DNA of 64,000 bases. It comes from Pedobacter cryoconitis (GTDB taxonomy: Bacteria > Bacteroidota > Bacteroidia > Sphingobacteriales > Sphingobacteriaceae). The notes under the pieces are model-generated. The model was given only the letters and a program-made list of their open reading frames with translations. It searched no databases and had not been told where the DNA came from. The position numbers and the translations under genes are program-made. Positions 42,416 through 50,835 of the stretch are shown here, piece after piece. The DNA is taken from the NCBI GenBank assembly GCA_019352875.1, contig JAAAFW010000015.1:1440598-1504597 (forward strand), read 5' to 3'. Within the stretch, counting starts at the first letter, position 1. Every line of letters starts with the position of its first letter.

Positions 42416-43189
42416 TTGCCACCAGGCGAGTGGAAACTCAATTTCATCCACCGAACTTGCAATTAAATCGGGTTTAAATGCATAGTAACTCAATCTCTCT
42501 TTAGTAGATATTCCGGAAAGAACCAGGATTGTCTTATAGCCCATTTGTACACCACCCTGGATATCCGTTTCCATCGTATCGCCGATTACTGTAGTTTCCG
42601 AAGTTTCCAAACCCAGAAATTTTCTCGCGGAACGCATCATCACGGGACTCGGTTTGCCTGTAACAAATGCCTTTCTGCCGGTAGCTTCCTCAATCATAGC
42701 TGTTGTGGCGGCAATACCGAGATTATTCCATCCCGGCTTTTTAGGAGAAGGATCCCTGTTTGTAGTAATAAATTTGGCTCCTGCGAGGATCATATCCACT
42801 GCACGCTGTACCATTTCCAAAGTAAAATTCCTTCCTTCACCCAGCACCACGAATTCCGGGTCGGTATTAACCAGTGTAATTCCATTTTCATGAAGACTGC
42901 TCAATAAACCACCTTCGCCAAGAACATAGGCGGTACTGTCCGGACTCTGATCACGTAAAAATTTGCCGGTTGCCATTGCACTGGTATAGACGTGCCGGGC
43001 TTCCACTTTTATCCCCAGACCTTTAAGTTTTCTTACCACCTCCAGACTGGTCCGCTGACTGTTATTAGTCATAAATGCGAAAGGGATATCTTTTTTTATC
43101 AGGTTATTAATGAATTTATCAGCACCGAAAATAAGCTCTTCGCCACTGTAGATTACACCGTCCATATCGATCAAAAGTCCTTGTTTCAT
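42410..43189 (-). CDS. HAD-IIA family hydrolase (NagD-like)
   Basis: The preferred ATG at 43189 gives 259 residues beginning MKQGLLIDMDGVIYSG, so the catalytic DxD lies in the expected place; a longer frame to 43219 adds ten residues with no family match. HAD motif II is FMTNNS near 44, motif III is in GKPSPVMM near 180 and motif IV is GDTMETDIQGG near 205. Members dephosphorylate small sugar phosphates, nucleotides or p-nitrophenyl phosphate. The substrate is unknown. Confidence 0.9.
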   Translation of the reverse strand: MKQGLLIDMDGVIYSGEELIFGADKFINNLIKKDIPFAFMTNNSQRTSLEVVRKLKGLGIKVEARHVYTSAMATGKFLRDQSPDSTAYVLGEGGLLSSLHENGITLVNTDPEFVVLGEGRNFTLEMVQRAVDMILAGAKFITTNRDPSPKKPGWNNLGIAATTAMIEEATGRKAFVTGKPSPVMMRSARKFLGLETSETTVIGDTMETDIQGGVQMGYKTILVLSGISTKERLSYYAFKPDLIASSVDEIEFPLAWWQS

Positions 43190-43279
43190 AGCTGATAGCT
43201 TTAGAATTGAAAGATACAAAGAATCATGAATTTATGTTGTTTTCATTCAACCAGTATGAGGTCATTTTTAAGCAGGCAT

Positions 43280-44413
43280 TTATTTTAAATAAACTTTCTG
43301 ACCCTTTTTTGCAGATTCTTTTGCTGCCTCCAAAATCTTGACGACGATTAGATTATTCTCTGTTGAAGACAAATCATTGGCCGGATTTATTTGACCCTTC
43401 AGGACTGCCGAAAGATAACCCAGGTAACCGCTTGCAGATGCAGGAAGTGCTGCAGGCTGCCTGGTTTGATAGGTATCTTTGTTGTGTTCCCTTGAGCGCA
43501 CATTACCGGGGTCGACGGCCTGTAAATAACCGGACTGCCCGAACACTTCAAAATCTTTGATGTTAAACGGCCAGTTCCACGAAGCTTCTATGATCCCGGT
43601 TGCGTCTGGATATTCTAAAAGGATAGTAGCATCATCATCTACCTTAGGATAAACATCCTTTTTAATTTGCTTAAGTACAGCGGTTACAGATAATGGAGCC
43701 TTACCGTCCATCATCCAGGTCATCAGGTTGGCTCCATAGCAACCAAAATCAATAACAGCACCACCACCATTTTTAACAGGATCTGTTAACCATGCTAAAA
43801 ACTCTTTACTAACACCAATTTCTTTTGGACCTTTATGGCCGTCATGAGCAACCATTTTTCTGATATTGCCTATAGACTGCTCCTTTTTTATCTTTTGATA
43901 AAGTTCCTGGTTGCTTGCATACCAGGTAGTCTCATAGTTTGTCAACAGATGGATATTATATTTTTTTGCCAGTTGAATCATACGTTCGGCATGTTTTACG
44001 GAGACTGCAAGTGGCTTTTCTACCATGACAGATATATGATATGGTGCTGCTGTTTCGACTACAGAAAGGTGATCCTCAATGGCATTAAATGCTAAAACGG
44101 CATCGGGTTTTTTATGTTTTAACAAGTCGTCAAGTGTGTTGTAAAAGATAGAATCAGGCAGATTGGCTCTTTTCCTGAATTTTTCAACCAGATCCTTATT
44201 TGACTCGGCAATTCCAATAATATGGACCAGACCTTTGGAATAATCATTCATGATCAGGTTCACGTGATCATGGCTCAGCCCGGCAAGTGCCACATTCAGT
44301 TTTTCCTGACCATATGTCTTCGCGAATGGAGACCCTGACAGCAGGACTGTAAAAACAACGAGGGAATAAACAGCTTTTTGAGCATGCTTCGTCAGTTTAA
44401 TCATTGTATTCAT
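43280..44413 (-). CDS. Secreted Gfo/Idh/MocA family oxidoreductase
   Basis: The 377-residue protein has a signal peptide (hydrophobic core VYSLVVFTVLLSG, cleavage near TYGQ), unusual for a cofactor-binding enzyme but frequent in Bacteroidota members of the family. The Rossmann half begins LNVALAGLSHDHVNLIM, the conserved lysine lies in MVEKPLAVS near residue 134, and the C-terminal alpha/beta half (about 165-370) has GGGAVIDFGCYGANLM. It would oxidise or reduce a sugar with a tightly bound NAD(P). It is downstream of the second SusC/SusD pair and on the same strand, separated by a terminator-like hairpin. Confidence 0.87.
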   Translation of the reverse strand: MNTMIKLTKHAQKAVYSLVVFTVLLSGSPFAKTYGQEKLNVALAGLSHDHVNLIMNDYSKGLVHIIGIAESNKDLVEKFRKRANLPDSIFYNTLDDLLKHKKPDAVLAFNAIEDHLSVVETAAPYHISVMVEKPLAVSVKHAERMIQLAKKYNIHLLTNYETTWYASNQELYQKIKKEQSIGNIRKMVAHDGHKGPKEIGVSKEFLAWLTDPVKNGGGAVIDFGCYGANLMTWMMDGKAPLSVTAVLKQIKKDVYPKVDDDATILLEYPDATGIIEASWNWPFNIKDFEVFGQSGYLQAVDPGNVRSREHNKDTYQTRQPAALPASASGYLGYLSAVLKGQINPANDLSSTENNLIVVKILEAAKESAKKGQKVYLK

Positions 44414-44507
44414 ATCTGGTTATTAGTTTCCATTCAAACTACATAAATAAACCGTGAATTCAATGTTTTCGAGCGCTCATTTAATGATGAGCGTCTGCAG
44501 TAAACAA

Positions 44508-44536
44508 AAATAGCCGGCATACAATGCCGGCTATAA
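44508..44536 (-). terminator. Hairpin terminator after the second SusD gene
   Basis: ATAGCCGGCAT and ATGCCGGCTAT form an 11-bp stem with a 3-base loop, and the A-run on the left gives a T-run on the minus strand. It lies about 30 bases after the SusD stop, so the oxidoreductase gene likely has its own or read-through transcription. A second hairpin (44474-44493, CGCTCAT/ATGAGCG) lies just beyond. Confidence 0.75.
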
Positions 44537-44565
44537 ATATTACTTAATTACCGTATAACCGTTAA

Positions 44566-45987
44566 TTACTTCGTGTAACCCAGATTCTGTTTAACATTCG
44601 GATTTACATTGATCTCACTTTGCGGGATAGGCAGAACCCTTCTGTAGTCACCATATTTAATCGGACCTGTAGGCGATTCAGATGTTCGTTCTATATCTGC
44701 TTTTAACCTGTTCAGATCATAAAAACGATCTCCTTCGAAAGCCAGTTCCTTCCGTCTTTCTTTGATAATATCCTGCAGTAATTGCGGGCCTGTAACCGTA
44801 TACCGCAAAGAAGCATCCCGCTGTGCAACCAGGGTGTTCAGGTAATTCAGCGCCTCAGAAGTTTGTCCAAGACGGTAAGCTGCTTCGGCTGCAATCAGGT
44901 AAACCTCAGACAGACGGATCACTTTCTTGTCATTATAATCCCCGGTGACTACCGGATATTTATTCACGATAAACGCAGGGTTCTCGCCGCCTATTTTAGG
45001 ACGCACACCAACCACGATCAGCTTCTTACGTACATCATCATTACCGTAAAGCTCGTAAAGTGAACGGGTCGTTAGTAAATCACCATACGCACTTCCCTGT
45101 TGAGAGAATATGGCGGCCAGTTCATTAGCTCCGTTGTTATTTACCGCGTCAGAAACTACCTCAAACAAGGTCTCTGTTTTACTGCCCGCGCCCTGAGGTG
45201 TTGCAGTAATCCAGTAGCCAGCCAGATCTGCCCTGTTTACCAGGCTGAAGCCACTTTGTGTAATTACTTCCTTCGCTTGAGTAAAAGCTTTTTGATAATC
45301 ACCTTTATATAAGTTTACCTTCGCAGATAAACTTAAAGCTGCATATTTAGAAATGGTGGCAGTCCCTTTATAAGTCGAAATAGAGTTGTAAGCCTGATCC
45401 AGGTCTGAAAGGATTTGTGTATAGACTTCCTCCACGGTATTTCTGGCTGGTAAAGCCTTAGGATCATAAGATACAACCAATGGAATACCCGGGGAAGTTG
45501 GGTCTTCGGTATAAGGTTTACCAAATGAACGGACCAGGTTAAAATTTACAAGCGCCCTGATTGCATAAGCCTCGCCTTTGTATTGTTTTACATCATCACC
45601 TGTGTTCAGGTTCGCATTGATAATGTTATTTGCCCTCAAGATTGTACTGTAGGAGTTTGTCCAGAATCCGCTGATATCTGCATCATCAACAACTATAGAA
45701 TAACTGTTAAATGAAAGGTATCTCCCCGAGTTGGCAGCGCTGACAAATAGATTGTCAGCCAGGATATCACCGAATACGGGAATTGTCCTGCCGTAGATGA
45801 GGTAGCCTCTCAGTCCGGCATAAGTTCCGGTAAGAGCTATCTGCATATCTGGAGCAGTATTAACTGCATCGACTGAAGGTACACTTGTATAAGGTTTCTG
45901 GTCCAGGAAATCCTTTTTACATGCACCTGCAAATAAGGTGGCCAGCAAAAAGAAAGATATGATATATGGTTTATTATTACGTTTCAT
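44566..45987 (-). CDS. RagB/SusD family nutrient-binding lipoprotein
   Basis: This 473-residue lipoprotein has a signal ending in LLATLFAGACKKDF (Cys at about 23) and the SusD architecture: DFLDQKPYTSVPSVDAV near the start, TPR-like helices (about 95-260), and C-terminal VYLIAAEAAYRLGQTSEALNYLN and RRKELAFEGDRFYDLNRLK (about 360-425), typical of the SusD C-terminal domain. It binds a glycan or other oligomer at the surface and lids the SusC channel encoded 19 bases upstream. Confidence 0.95.
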   Translation of the reverse strand: MKRNNKPYIISFFLLATLFAGACKKDFLDQKPYTSVPSVDAVNTAPDMQIALTGTYAGLRGYLIYGRTIPVFGDILADNLFVSAANSGRYLSFNSYSIVVDDADISGFWTNSYSTILRANNIINANLNTGDDVKQYKGEAYAIRALVNFNLVRSFGKPYTEDPTSPGIPLVVSYDPKALPARNTVEEVYTQILSDLDQAYNSISTYKGTATISKYAALSLSAKVNLYKGDYQKAFTQAKEVITQSGFSLVNRADLAGYWITATPQGAGSKTETLFEVVSDAVNNNGANELAAIFSQQGSAYGDLLTTRSLYELYGNDDVRKKLIVVGVRPKIGGENPAFIVNKYPVVTGDYNDKKVIRLSEVYLIAAEAAYRLGQTSEALNYLNTLVAQRDASLRYTVTGPQLLQDIIKERRKELAFEGDRFYDLNRLKADIERTSESPTGPIKYGDYRRVLPIPQSEINVNPNVKQNLGYTK

Positions 45988-46006
45988 GTTTTTGTTTTTT
46001 TATTGA

Positions 46007-49000
46007 TTAAAATCCTGCATTAATTCCTATTGTATAGATTCTTGGTGCTGCAATGTCATAATTCGCCACACTGGTTAGTCCAACCTGAGGGTCATATGGC
46101 AGGTTTTTATCCCTTACCCAGGTTACCAGGTTGTTAGCACGCAGGTAGATCTTCAGCCTTTCAATTTTTGAAGTATTTAACCATTCTTTGGGGAAAGTGT
46201 AACCTAGGGTAACTTCTCTCAGACGGACATAATCGCCTTTGTAAAGAAACCTGCTGGATTCCCTGGCAGAATTGTTGGCATTCGCATAGATATAGATCGG
46301 AGTATTAGTGTTGGTGTTCTCTGGTGTCCAGGCATTTAGCTGGCTTACGTAGCGGTTATAAGCAGTATTTAAACCATCACCCTGGTTATATCTGGACCAT
46401 CTGTCCTGTATGTAGTTACCAAAGTTATAATACAACATACCATCAAGACTGAATCCTTTATATGTGAAAGTAGAGCTGAAACTACCGAATACTTTGGGCG
46501 ATGCAGAATACGCAGCAACAGGTGTTGCTTCATTGTAATTAGACGTTGTTTCTGTCTTTGAGGCATCCGTATACCATAGTGGGCTTCCGTTAGCAGGATT
46601 TACGCCTGCCCACTGGCGCAGGTAGAAAGTCTGGAAATCCATACCAACTCTTCTGATGAAAGAACCGCTGATGATATCTTTGCCACCGACAAGTGATTCA
46701 ATACTGTTTTTATTCTTCGCAATATTAAATGATGCCTGCCAGCTGAAATCACCTGCAATCACCGGCGTTCCCGACACTGACAGCTCTAAACCACGGTTAC
46801 GTAATGAACCAACGTTGTTAGTGAAATAAGTAAAACCAGTAGTAAGTGAAGTTGGCTGATCGAGTAATAGATTCGTCGCGTCCCTGTTATAATAGTCGGC
46901 TGTAAAAGATAACCGGTTGTTAAATACAGCCAGATCCAATCCGATATCTGCTTGTTTATTTGTTTCCCAGGTCAGGTTATTGTTACCTACAGACGTAGGA
47001 GCACTGCCACCCATTCCATTATAGCTATAGCCATAGCTGTACAATTGTCTCCAGTTGTAGTTACCGATATCAGCATTTCCTGTCAAACCGTAAGATGTAC
47101 GTAGTTTCAGGGAGTTAATCCAGGTCTGGTCTTTAATAAATGATTCCTCACTTACGTTCCAAGATGCACCTACAGACCAGAAATTACCATATCTGTTATT
47201 GGCACCAAAACGGGAAGAACCATCCCTTCTGAAGCTACCAGACAACACATATTTTCCTTTGTAACTGATGTCAGCCAAAGATAATAGCGAGGCAATTGTA
47301 TAATCTTCATTGGAACCTGCTGCGGTTCTTGGGATTGACCCGTTTGAGGGAACTATGATGTCAGGATTAGTTGGGAAACCATTGCTGGTTACACTCGAAA
47401 AATAGTACTGAGATTTTTGAGCCTCATAACCGGCTTTAATATTCGCTACCCATGTATTGTCCTTATTCAGGTCCAGACGATAATCCAGTAAATTGGTAAA
47501 TATCCAGTTGAAATACCTTGTATAGTAACGGGAAGCCGAACCGTTGTTCAATGCGGCACCACCATAAACAGGGTTACTGTAAGAATCCTCCTCCAGATTA
47601 TTGAAATCTGCACCCAATCTCGATGTGAATTTCAAATTATCCAGAATCTTGTATTCGGCAGATACTTTTCCTATACTTTTGAGCTGATGGAGTGAGTTTT
47701 TGTTATATTTTGCGATATATAACGGATTATTGTTGCTGGATGGCCATGAAGAAGGATCTATATTATAAGAACCGTCGGCATTAAATGGCGAAAGGAATGG
47801 AACCAGTGAAACAGCTGCAGTGATAGGCGCATCATAAGATCCTGCATTACTCGGCGTCCTCTGACCTGTATAACCGATAATTAAACTTGTCGCAAAAGTA
47901 AGCCTATCATTAACCTTTGTAGTTAGGTTCAGTGCAGTCGAGTACCGTTCGAATTCCGAGGCGATTACTGTACCACGCTGTTTAAAATAGCCGCCTGTCA
48001 CGCTGAACTGTGTTTTCTCTGTACCACCGCTTAAACCCAGGTTATATTGTTGCTGACGTCCGGTGCGTTGTACCAGATCGAGCCAATCGGTATTAACTCC
48101 GTTGCCGGTACCTAGATTTTTGTCTACATAAGCGATAACATTGTCTTTGGTGAGCCCGTAGTTCTTCACGTAAGTAGGATTATTTAACAAACCCTGAGCA
48201 GTAAGCTGGCGCCATTGATCTGTATTAAGTAATTTACCGGCGTCTGGTGTCTCACCTGGTTTAGAAATACCATATTCAGCATCGAAACTGACTTTTGTTT
48301 TTCCTGCCTTTCCTTGTTTAGTCGTGATGACGATAACACCATTTGCTGCTCTTGATCCGTAAATAGCTGTTGCAGAGGCATCTTTTAAAACGTTTATACT
48401 TTCAATATCATTAGCATTTAAACCAGATAATGTATTCGCAGTATTTGTATTTCTTGAGAGATCGCCTGAATTGATAATTACACCATCAATAACATATAAT
48501 GGGTTAGAGCCGGCACCAATTGACCCAATACCTCTTATTCTAATCTGCTGCATGGCACCTGGCTGTCCCGATGATCCGCTAGACTGCAAACCTGCAACTC
48601 TCCCTTGTAAACTTTGGTCGATAGAAGTATACGATCTGTTTTCTACATCGGAACTTTTTACCTGAGCCACTGAACCCGTTACCTGGGATCTGCTTTGTGA
48701 TCCATAACCGTTAACCACAACTTCCCCGAGTTGTGTACTGTTCGAAGCGAGGGAAATCTGGAGATTTGAAGAATTACCCAGTGTTATTTCCTGGGTCGAA
48801 TAACTTAAGAAAGAGAAGATGATGACTGAATTATCGGGGACATCAGGTAAAGCGAAGTTTCCAGCCTGATCTGTCGTGGCGCCGATAGCGCTGCCTTTTA
48901 CCTTTACGTTTACTCCGGGTAATGGTAAGCCATTTTCAACGTCCTTTACAGTTCCTCGTATAGAGCGGGACTGCGCATGGGCTTTCGTAATAAGCACCAT

Positions 49001-49036
49001 GACGATGCAAATACTAAATAGTAGTAGTTTTTTCAT
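46007..49036 (-). CDS. SusC/RagA family TonB-linked outer membrane protein
   Basis: This is a 1009-residue receptor with a signal peptide (ending KAHAQ), a CarboxypepD_reg-like domain (about 24-100; RSIRGTVKDVENGLPLPGVNV), the plug (about 105-230; VVVNGYGSQSRSQVTGSV, YVIDGVIINSGDLS, VLKDASATAIYGSRAANGVIVITTK) and a 22-strand barrel ending in an aromatic C-terminal residue. With the downstream SusD it forms the second importer of the window. The presence of a Gfo/Idh/MocA enzyme and a DUF1349 protein nearby suggests a carbohydrate ligand. A predicted promoter and 17-bp inverted repeat lie upstream. Confidence 0.95.
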   Translation of the reverse strand: MKKLLLFSICIVMVLITKAHAQSRSIRGTVKDVENGLPLPGVNVKVKGSAIGATTDQAGNFALPDVPDNSVIIFSFLSYSTQEITLGNSSNLQISLASNSTQLGEVVVNGYGSQSRSQVTGSVAQVKSSDVENRSYTSIDQSLQGRVAGLQSSGSSGQPGAMQQIRIRGIGSIGAGSNPLYVIDGVIINSGDLSRNTNTANTLSGLNANDIESINVLKDASATAIYGSRAANGVIVITTKQGKAGKTKVSFDAEYGISKPGETPDAGKLLNTDQWRQLTAQGLLNNPTYVKNYGLTKDNVIAYVDKNLGTGNGVNTDWLDLVQRTGRQQQYNLGLSGGTEKTQFSVTGGYFKQRGTVIASEFERYSTALNLTTKVNDRLTFATSLIIGYTGQRTPSNAGSYDAPITAAVSLVPFLSPFNADGSYNIDPSSWPSSNNNPLYIAKYNKNSLHQLKSIGKVSAEYKILDNLKFTSRLGADFNNLEEDSYSNPVYGGAALNNGSASRYYTRYFNWIFTNLLDYRLDLNKDNTWVANIKAGYEAQKSQYYFSSVTSNGFPTNPDIIVPSNGSIPRTAAGSNEDYTIASLLSLADISYKGKYVLSGSFRRDGSSRFGANNRYGNFWSVGASWNVSEESFIKDQTWINSLKLRTSYGLTGNADIGNYNWRQLYSYGYSYNGMGGSAPTSVGNNNLTWETNKQADIGLDLAVFNNRLSFTADYYNRDATNLLLDQPTSLTTGFTYFTNNVGSLRNRGLELSVSGTPVIAGDFSWQASFNIAKNKNSIESLVGGKDIISGSFIRRVGMDFQTFYLRQWAGVNPANGSPLWYTDASKTETTSNYNEATPVAAYSASPKVFGSFSSTFTYKGFSLDGMLYYNFGNYIQDRWSRYNQGDGLNTAYNRYVSQLNAWTPENTNTNTPIYIYANANNSARESSRFLYKGDYVRLREVTLGYTFPKEWLNTSKIERLKIYLRANNLVTWVRDKNLPYDPQVGLTSVANYDIAAPRIYTIGINAGF

Positions 49037-49270
49037 TTTAAGCTTTGGTTTTATGGATAAGGTGTTTGTGAATTCGGTAAAATTGAGGCATAGTTCTCCC
49101 TTGCCCTTTCTGAAAAGAGCCTGATAATGAGTAGTAGAGAATTAAGGGATTAATTCATCAGACAACATCGTGACAAGACTAGTCTGATGCCTGTGGAAAT
49201 AGAAGTGTAAACTGAAGAGCGTGATGATGCAGAAGCAATCGTATTCATAATGGATTTCGTAATAATGGAG

Positions 49271-49278
49271 CAAATATA
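49271..49278 (-). promoter_or_regulatory. Predicted -7 promoter element of the second SusC/SusD operon
   Basis: On the minus strand it reads TATATTTG, an exact consensus match. The inverted repeat begins 7 bases upstream and would cover the -33 region. Confidence 0.5.
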
Positions 49279-49284
49279 GCATGT

Positions 49285-49323
49285 ACACAATAAAGACTAC
49301 TAATATAGTAGTCTTTATTGTGT
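49285..49323. promoter_or_regulatory. 17-bp perfect inverted repeat containing the CTACTA-N3-TAGTAG palindrome
   Basis: The arms 49285-49301 and 49307-49323 are perfectly complementary with a 5-base spacer. Inside is GACTACTA-ATA-TAGTAGTC (49295-49313), which contains the 15-bp palindrome seen at 18030-18044. There is no T-run after it. Its position over the -33 area of the SusC promoter favours an operator rather than a terminator. Confidence 0.65.
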
Positions 49324-49410
49324 ATTATATTTATTACAACATACCAATAACGAAAATGCGACAAAATCAATCGCTCAGGACAGGCAGATGCTTGTAATAT
49401 CAATTAGTAT

Positions 49411-49418
49411 TATCTTTG
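49411..49418 (+). promoter_or_regulatory. Predicted -7 promoter element of the Crp-type gene
   Basis: TATCTTTG is an exact TAnnTTTG match, ending 4 bases before the GTG proposed as the start codon of the Crp-type gene. The transcript would therefore be leaderless or nearly so. A TTG at 49392-49394 is a weak -33 candidate. Confidence 0.5.
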
Positions 49419-49422
49419 CAAG

Positions 49423-50010
49423 GTGGACACAAGTAAAAACAGACATATATTTTTCAGGACGCATATCAGCCAGATTGTGCAACTGACTGATATAGAATTC
49501 GAACAGGTATTAAACTATTTCACTTTTCGGAAATACAAAAAGCACCAGTATATTACACAGCACGGAGATATCGGTTCACATGAACATTTTGTGCTGAAAG
49601 GAATCGTAAAATCCTCTTATACGGATTTGAGCGGGAAAGAACATATTTTACAGCTGGCTATGGAGGAATGGTGGTTTTCGGATATCAACGCCTTTAATAA
49701 TGAGCAGCCGGCTACCCTGAATGCAGATTGTCTTGAAGACACCGAAACCTATTCTATTTCTTTCGAAAATAAAGAGAAACTCTGTGCAGAATCCAGAAAG
49801 ATGGAGTATTTCTTCAGAAAGAAGTATACGACAGGGAATATTGCGCTGCAAAAAAGAGTACTTGCACTTTTATCCAGCAGTGCAAGTGAAAGATATAACC
49901 AGCTATTGATTCAATATCCTTTACTGTATAAACGCGTGTCTAAAACAATCATTGCTGCCTATCTGGGTGTAAGCCGGGAAACACTCAGCCGCTTGTCCAA
50001 CACTGGTTAA
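49423..50010 (+). CDS. Crp/Fnr-type transcriptional regulator
   Basis: This 195-residue protein begins with GTG at 49423; no ATG follows for more than 70 codons, so the start must be GTG or another weak codon. The beta-roll (about 20-115; FTFRKYKKHQYITQHGDIGSHEHFVLKGIVKSSY) is followed by the long dimer helix and a C-terminal helix-turn-helix with VSKTIIAAYLGVSRETLSRL (about 170-190). It is divergent from the SusC/SusD operon and may regulate it. The ligand is unknown; the roll lacks a clear cAMP signature. Confidence 0.85.
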   Translation: MDTSKNRHIFFRTHISQIVQLTDIEFEQVLNYFTFRKYKKHQYITQHGDIGSHEHFVLKGIVKSSYTDLSGKEHILQLAMEEWWFSDINAFNNEQPATLNADCLEDTETYSISFENKEKLCAESRKMEYFFRKKYTTGNIALQKRVLALLSSSASERYNQLLIQYPLLYKRVSKTIIAAYLGVSRETLSRLSNTG

Positions 50011-50050
50011 TCCGTGATATAGCTCACTTTAAAATAGTGATGTACATCCT

Positions 50051-50080
50051 TTTGAATGCTTCCTGATTGCGCTAGTTTTG
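50051..50080 (+). promoter_or_regulatory. Bacteroidota promoter (-33 TTTG, -7 TAGTTTTG) of the DUF1349 gene
   Basis: TTTG at 50051-50054 and TAGTTTTG at 50073-50080 are separated by 18 bases, the expected spacing for the Bacteroidota primary sigma factor. The ATG at 50123 follows after 42 bases. This is the best-formed promoter seen in the window. Confidence 0.65.
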
Positions 50081-50122
50081 AGACCAATTAAGTTCTGTAC
50101 CAAATAAACATATACTGTATCA

Positions 50123-50785
50123 ATGAAAATTAAATTACTAAGCGTAGCGGGGATCCTGGCACTATCTGCAATTCAAACTGTATCGGCACAAAGCCTGGAA
50201 AAAATGAACTGGTTTAATGAGCCTGAGCAATGGAGCATTCAGAATAAGAATTCATTTAAAATGTCTGTTCCCGGGAAAACAGACTACTGGCGCATCTCTC
50301 ATTATGGATTTACAGTAGATGACGCACCTTTTTATTACGCAACTTATGGTGGTGAATTTGAAACTAAAGTAAAGATCACAGGTAATTATGTGACAACTTT
50401 CGATCAGATGGGAATTATGCTGCGTATTGATCATGAGAACTGGATCAAAGCAGGAGTGGAGTTTGTGAATGGCAAACAAAACGTAAGTGCGGTAGTCACT
50501 CATAAAACCAGTGACTGGAGCGTGGTTGAACTGGAAAAGGCACCACGTGCCATTTGGATTAAAGCAGTCAGAAAATTAGATGCAGTTGAGATTTCGTATT
50601 CACTGGATGATAAAAAATATACAATGATCCGTACAGCATGGTTTAAAGATAACTGTCCTGTTATGGTCGGTCTGGTTGGAGCCAGCCCTGATGGTAAAGG
50701 TTTTGATGCGGTATTTGAAGATTTTAAAGTTACACCTACACCAGACCAGCGCAGGGTAGAGTGGGCGGACAAGCAACAAAAATAG
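50123..50785 (+). CDS. DUF1349 family secreted protein (concanavalin A-like fold)
   Basis: The 220-residue protein has a signal peptide (ending QTVSAQ) and a single beta-sandwich: LEKMNWFNEPEQWSIQNKNS, a strand pair FYYATYGGEFETKVKITG, then DQMGIMLRIDHENWIKAGVEFVNG (about 95-120) and WFKDNCPVMVGLVGASPDG (about 170-190). This is the DUF1349 family, related to lectin/xylosidase accessory modules and to yeast regulation-of-enolase 1. It probably binds carbohydrate outside the cytoplasm. No catalytic residues are evident. It has its own promoter downstream of the Crp-type gene. Confidence 0.85.
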   Translation: MKIKLLSVAGILALSAIQTVSAQSLEKMNWFNEPEQWSIQNKNSFKMSVPGKTDYWRISHYGFTVDDAPFYYATYGGEFETKVKITGNYVTTFDQMGIMLRIDHENWIKAGVEFVNGKQNVSAVVTHKTSDWSVVELEKAPRAIWIKAVRKLDAVEISYSLDDKKYTMIRTAWFKDNCPVMVGLVGASPDGKGFDAVFEDFKVTPTPDQRRVEWADKQQK

Positions 50786-50805
50786 AATTGTATGTTTTTT
50801 TAATT

Positions 50806-50833
50806 CACACGCTTCCCGAACTTGAAGCGTGTG
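50806..50833. other. Hairpin between convergent DUF1349 and outer-membrane barrel genes
   Basis: CACACGCTTC and GAAGCGTGTG form a 10-bp perfect stem with an 8-base loop. The six-T run lies upstream of the stem rather than after it, so it is not a classical terminator for either gene, but its place between convergent ends suggests that role. Confidence 0.55.
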
Positions 50834-50835
50834 GG

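Larger units (their letters stand above)
49037..49422. other. Divergent intergenic region, SusC operon / Crp-type regulator
   Basis: The 386-base region holds a minus-strand -7 element (49271-49278), a 17-bp inverted repeat (49285-49323) and a plus-strand -7 element (49411-49418). The SusC leader would be about 230 bases long. No small gene with a credible start was found in it. Confidence 0.6.
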
